From: an uncultured Halieaceae bacterium
GTDB taxonomy: Bacteria; Pseudomonadota; Gammaproteobacteria; Pseudomonadales; Halieaceae
DNA: 7,015 nt
Reading direction: 5' to 3'
NCBI GenBank assembly: GCA_913063005.1
Contig: CAJXZI010000103.1
Span: forward strand, 1-7,015
Made by a program: the position numbers and the translations under genes
In this document: piece by piece, positions 4,885-7,015 of the stretch
Layout of the letters: the number at the start of each line of letters is the position of its first letter
Numbering within the stretch: the stretch's first letter is position 1
Notes under the pieces: model-generated
The model's database searches: none
Seen by the model: the letters and a program-made list of their open reading frames with translations, nothing else
Told to the model about the DNA's origin: nothing

Positions 4885-6342
4885 TTAGCCGACAGAAAGC
4901 AGCTTGATCGAATCGGTACCGCCTGCTTGGCCAATGCGGGTGCCGTTGGTCATGAGTATGAAGTCTCCCTTCGAAATGAACCCCGCGTCGCTTAGGAACT
5001 CCATCGTTCGTGCTTCAACATCACGAGTATCGAAGGCGCTGAGGTCAAAATAGAGAGGAATTACACCACGACACAGCGCGAGCCTCTGTAGTGTTTCAGG
5101 GTTTCTACTTAACGCGAAAATAGGTAAACCAGAGCTAAGGCGCGACATAAGCATGGGGGTGCTTCCTGTCTCGGTATGTGAAGCAAGGCCTGCTACGCCC
5201 GGGAAGTGATTCGCTCCGTACATCGCGGACAGGGCTATTGTTTCTTGTGGCGTTCGAAACTCCCTGTCTTGCCGATACCGCGAGGTTCGGGCCACCGGAT
5301 GTCGCTCTGCTCCTAGGGCGGCGCTGGCCATTGCCCGGACAACCTCAACGGGATAAGAACCCACGGCCGTCTCAGCCGAAAGCATGACAGCGTCCGTTCC
5401 ATCGAGAACCGCATTGGCAACATCAAACACCTCCGCACGCGTTGGCATTGAGTTCTCAATCATGGACTCCATCATTTGCGTCGCAGTAATTACCATTCGG
5501 TCGCGCTTTCGCGTTCTCGAGATTAAGTCCTTTTGAATCCCGATAAGTTGAGCGTCCCCCACCTCAATTCCTAAGTCACCTCTTGCCACCATGACGCCTT
5601 CGCAGGCGTCAATGATGTCGTCGAGCAATGCGCTCTCAGCAACGACTTCTGCGCGCTCAATTTTAGCGATAATTGCAGCATTGACGTTCACCTCATCCAG
5701 AAGACTCCTTGCCTCATCGATATCACTCACCGATGCAACAAATGACACCGCGACGAAATCCGGCTGAATTGTCTCCATACTCTGGATATCAGCTTTGTCT
5801 TTATCAGTGAGTGCAGGCGCGGCGATGCCGCCTCCCAGCTTGTTCACACCTTTGCGGGAGCTCAGCTTGCCACCTACAACGACGGTACAGCTGACCGTGG
5901 TCTCCGAGACGCCATCCACTCGCAGGCGCATCTTGCCGTCGTCCAATAAGAGAATGTCATCGACTAAAAGGCTTTTGGGGAGATCTTTGTATTCGATCCC
6001 GACGCACGAACTATCTCCCTCATCTGCCCCTTTGGTGAGACTGAGGTCGAAGGCATCGCCCGCATTGAGCATCACTGAACCGTCGCGGAAGCCCGCTATG
6101 CGGATTTTAGGTCCCTGCAGATCGGCTAAAACACCAACGTAACGATTCTGATGGCGAGCCTGCTTTCGAATACGATTTGCCACACGCTGATGGTGTTCGG
6201 CCGAGCCGTGGCTAAAATTTAATCTGAAGACATCGACGCCGGCTGCTATCAATCTGCCGATCATGTCCTCACTATCACTACCAGGTCCAACAGTGGCGAC
6301 GATTTTTGTTCTGCGGTGCACGCGGGCAGCGTCTGGTTGCAC
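4885..6342 (-). CDS. pyk: Pyruvate kinase
   Basis: Cytoplasmic glycolytic enzyme converting phosphoenolpyruvate and ADP to pyruvate and ATP. Its 485 residues match full-length bacterial enzymes (about 470-485). Domains run in order: barrel start RRTKIVATVGP (10-20), the FRLNFSHGS loop with Arg40, Asn42, Ser44 and His45, LADLQGPKIRI (72-82), the B domain lid (about 75-172), barrel return GGGIAAPALTDKDKADI (170-186), catalytic Lys227 in AKIE with metal ligand Glu229, metal ligand Asp256 in ARGDLG, the ITATQMMESM signature (285-294) with Thr288, and a C-terminal allosteric domain (about 350-485). All expected active-site residues are present. The start is GTG. GGAG lies 11 nt upstream, inside the end of the phosphodiesterase gene 5 nt away; a second in-frame GTG at codon 8 has no such site. 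The C-terminal domain resembles AMP or sugar-phosphate regulated PykA types, but effector choice cannot be read from it. Confidence 0.96.
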   Translation of the reverse strand: MQPDAARVHRRTKIVATVGPGSDSEDMIGRLIAAGVDVFRLNFSHGSAEHHQRVANRIRKQARHQNRYVGVLADLQGPKIRIAGFRDGSVMLNAGDAFDLSLTKGADEGDSSCVGIEYKDLPKSLLVDDILLLDDGKMRLRVDGVSETTVSCTVVVGGKLSSRKGVNKLGGGIAAPALTDKDKADIQSMETIQPDFVAVSFVASVSDIDEARSLLDEVNVNAAIIAKIERAEVVAESALLDDIIDACEGVMVARGDLGIEVGDAQLIGIQKDLISRTRKRDRMVITATQMMESMIENSMPTRAEVFDVANAVLDGTDAVMLSAETAVGSYPVEVVRAMASAALGAERHPVARTSRYRQDREFRTPQETIALSAMYGANHFPGVAGLASHTETGSTPMLMSRLSSGLPIFALSRNPETLQRLALCRGVIPLYFDLSAFDTRDVEARTMEFLSDAGFISKGDFILMTNGTRIGQAGGTDSIKLLSVG

Positions 6343-6347
6343 GGTGT

Positions 6348-7015
6348 TTAGATCTCCAACTCTCGTATTAGGTCACGTGTTTTATCTGAGAAGTCTGTGA
6401 ATGCGCCATCGACCTCGAGGTCGACGAATAATTTTTTGTGTAGTTCTCTGAAGTTTACACCGTCTAGGCTGGGTGAATCTGCCCGCAACGTGAAGGGGTG
6501 CAAAAAAAGACCCAAGTTTTTTGCGCAAAGGACCATTTCGCTAGGGCCACCGTCCTCTGCGAACAACAATGGAACGTGCGGACCTATGCCGTCTGCGTAG
6601 CTGGCAAGCTCCTTAACACCCTCGGGGGTTTGCATGTAATCAAAATCTCCCCTGATGTCTGAAGGCATGCCTTCACAAACCAGCTGAATCAGGGTGCTCG
6701 AGAACCCAGGATCGGCCTTGAAGCGCTTGAGTGTCTCAGGGTCAAAACACTGAATAACCGTATTCAATGGATCGTTCAGGCGATTGAACTGTTCAAGAAC
6801 ATTGAAGACGGCGGTGAAGAGGTCAGCTCCAATACGCTCGTGATATTCCGGCTGTTTTAGTTCGATATAAACCCCCGAAACGTGATCTCCTTTAGTGTTT
6901 AAGCTATCGATCAACGCCAATTCCTCGGCGAGCGTAGGAACCTCGAACCCATCGAACGGCCCCGCATGTCGGTCTGAAAATACCCGATTTCCCTCTTCGT
7001 CTGTTCGCTCGTGTG
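6348..7015 (-). CDS. GlpQ-like glycerophosphodiester phosphodiesterase (5' partial)
   Basis: Hydrolyses glycerophosphodiesters (deacylated phospholipids) to glycerol-3-phosphate and an alcohol. The reading frame stays open to the right edge of the window, giving 221 visible residues. The protein is therefore N-terminally truncated by the window, and the TTG at 6920 is not its start. Residues upstream of that TTG already fit the family (HERTDEEGNRVF, then FDGFEVPTLAEELALID), matching the GlpQ region before the metal site. Next come YIELKQPEYH, with the metal-binding glutamate position, QCFDPETLKRF, YADGIGP, LFLHPFTLRAD and the closing GAFTDFSD. These fit the periplasmic GlpQ subtype (about 350 residues) better than the shorter cytoplasmic UgpQ. 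A signal peptide would lie outside the window. It ends 5 nt before pyruvate kinase and probably shares its transcript. Confidence 0.92.
   Translation of the reverse strand, partial: HERTDEEGNRVFSDRHAGPFDGFEVPTLAEELALIDSLNTKGDHVSGVYIELKQPEYHERIGADLFTAVFNVLEQFNRLNDPLNTVIQCFDPETLKRFKADPGFSSTLIQLVCEGMPSDIRGDFDYMQTPEGVKELASYADGIGPHVPLLFAEDGGPSEMVLCAKNLGLFLHPFTLRADSPSLDGVNFRELHKKLFVDLEVDGAFTDFSDKTRDLIRELEI

Noticed and set aside
6319..6321. Alternative GTG start for pyruvate kinase at codon 8.
   Set aside because: No Shine-Dalgarno lies before it, whereas the first GTG has GGAG 11 nt upstream; the difference is only seven residues, so some doubt remains.
6348..6920. Phosphodiesterase gene starting at the TTG at 6920 (190 residues).
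   Set aside because: The frame continues open to the window edge and the 31 upstream residues fit the GlpQ family, so the TTG is an internal leucine codon.

Overview
The window looks like chromosomal DNA from a gammaproteobacterium, probably a marine or aquatic one. Evidence is the TonB2-type energy-transduction operon of the kind found in Vibrio and other marine genera, a CspA-type cold-shock gene, a PykA-like pyruvate kinase and a GlpQ-like phosphodiesterase. The genus cannot be fixed from the sequence alone. There are no insertion sequences, integrases, CRISPR arrays, tRNAs or rRNAs, and gene density is high.

The left 60% (1-4249, + strand) is one tightly packed operon, entered in mid-gene at the left edge. 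Its order is: a large TtpC-like MotA/TolQ/ExbB protein (5' end missing), a short ExbB, two consecutive ExbD paralogues, a short TonB, and a secreted or periplasmic TPR protein. Gaps are 29, 22, 3 and 4 nt, ending in a 1-nt TAATG overlap. Together the genes encode an inner-membrane proton-driven motor (ExbB/ExbD) coupled to TonB, which would energise TonB-dependent outer-membrane receptors. The TPR protein is a likely accessory factor. The operon promoter lies outside the window.

A GC-rich hairpin at 4268-4295, flanked by an A-tract and a T-tract, closes the operon. It can also serve the convergent cold-shock gene on the other strand.

The right 40% is on the - strand. A CspA-family gene (4314-4520) has a leader of roughly 100 nt containing a stable hairpin and a recognisable sigma70-type promoter. 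About 230 nt without genes follow. Then come pyruvate kinase (4885-6342) and, upstream of it in the same transcript direction, a GlpQ-like glycerophosphodiester phosphodiesterase (6348-7015, N-terminus beyond the window). The last two are separated by 5 nt and the kinase ribosome-binding site lies inside the phosphodiesterase gene, so they are very likely co-expressed.

No wholly new system is evident. The items most worth a second look are the doubled ExbB/ExbD composition, a 27-bp identical tract shared by the two exbD genes, cysteine pairs in the periplasmic parts of the second ExbD and of TonB, and the structured leader of the cold-shock gene.
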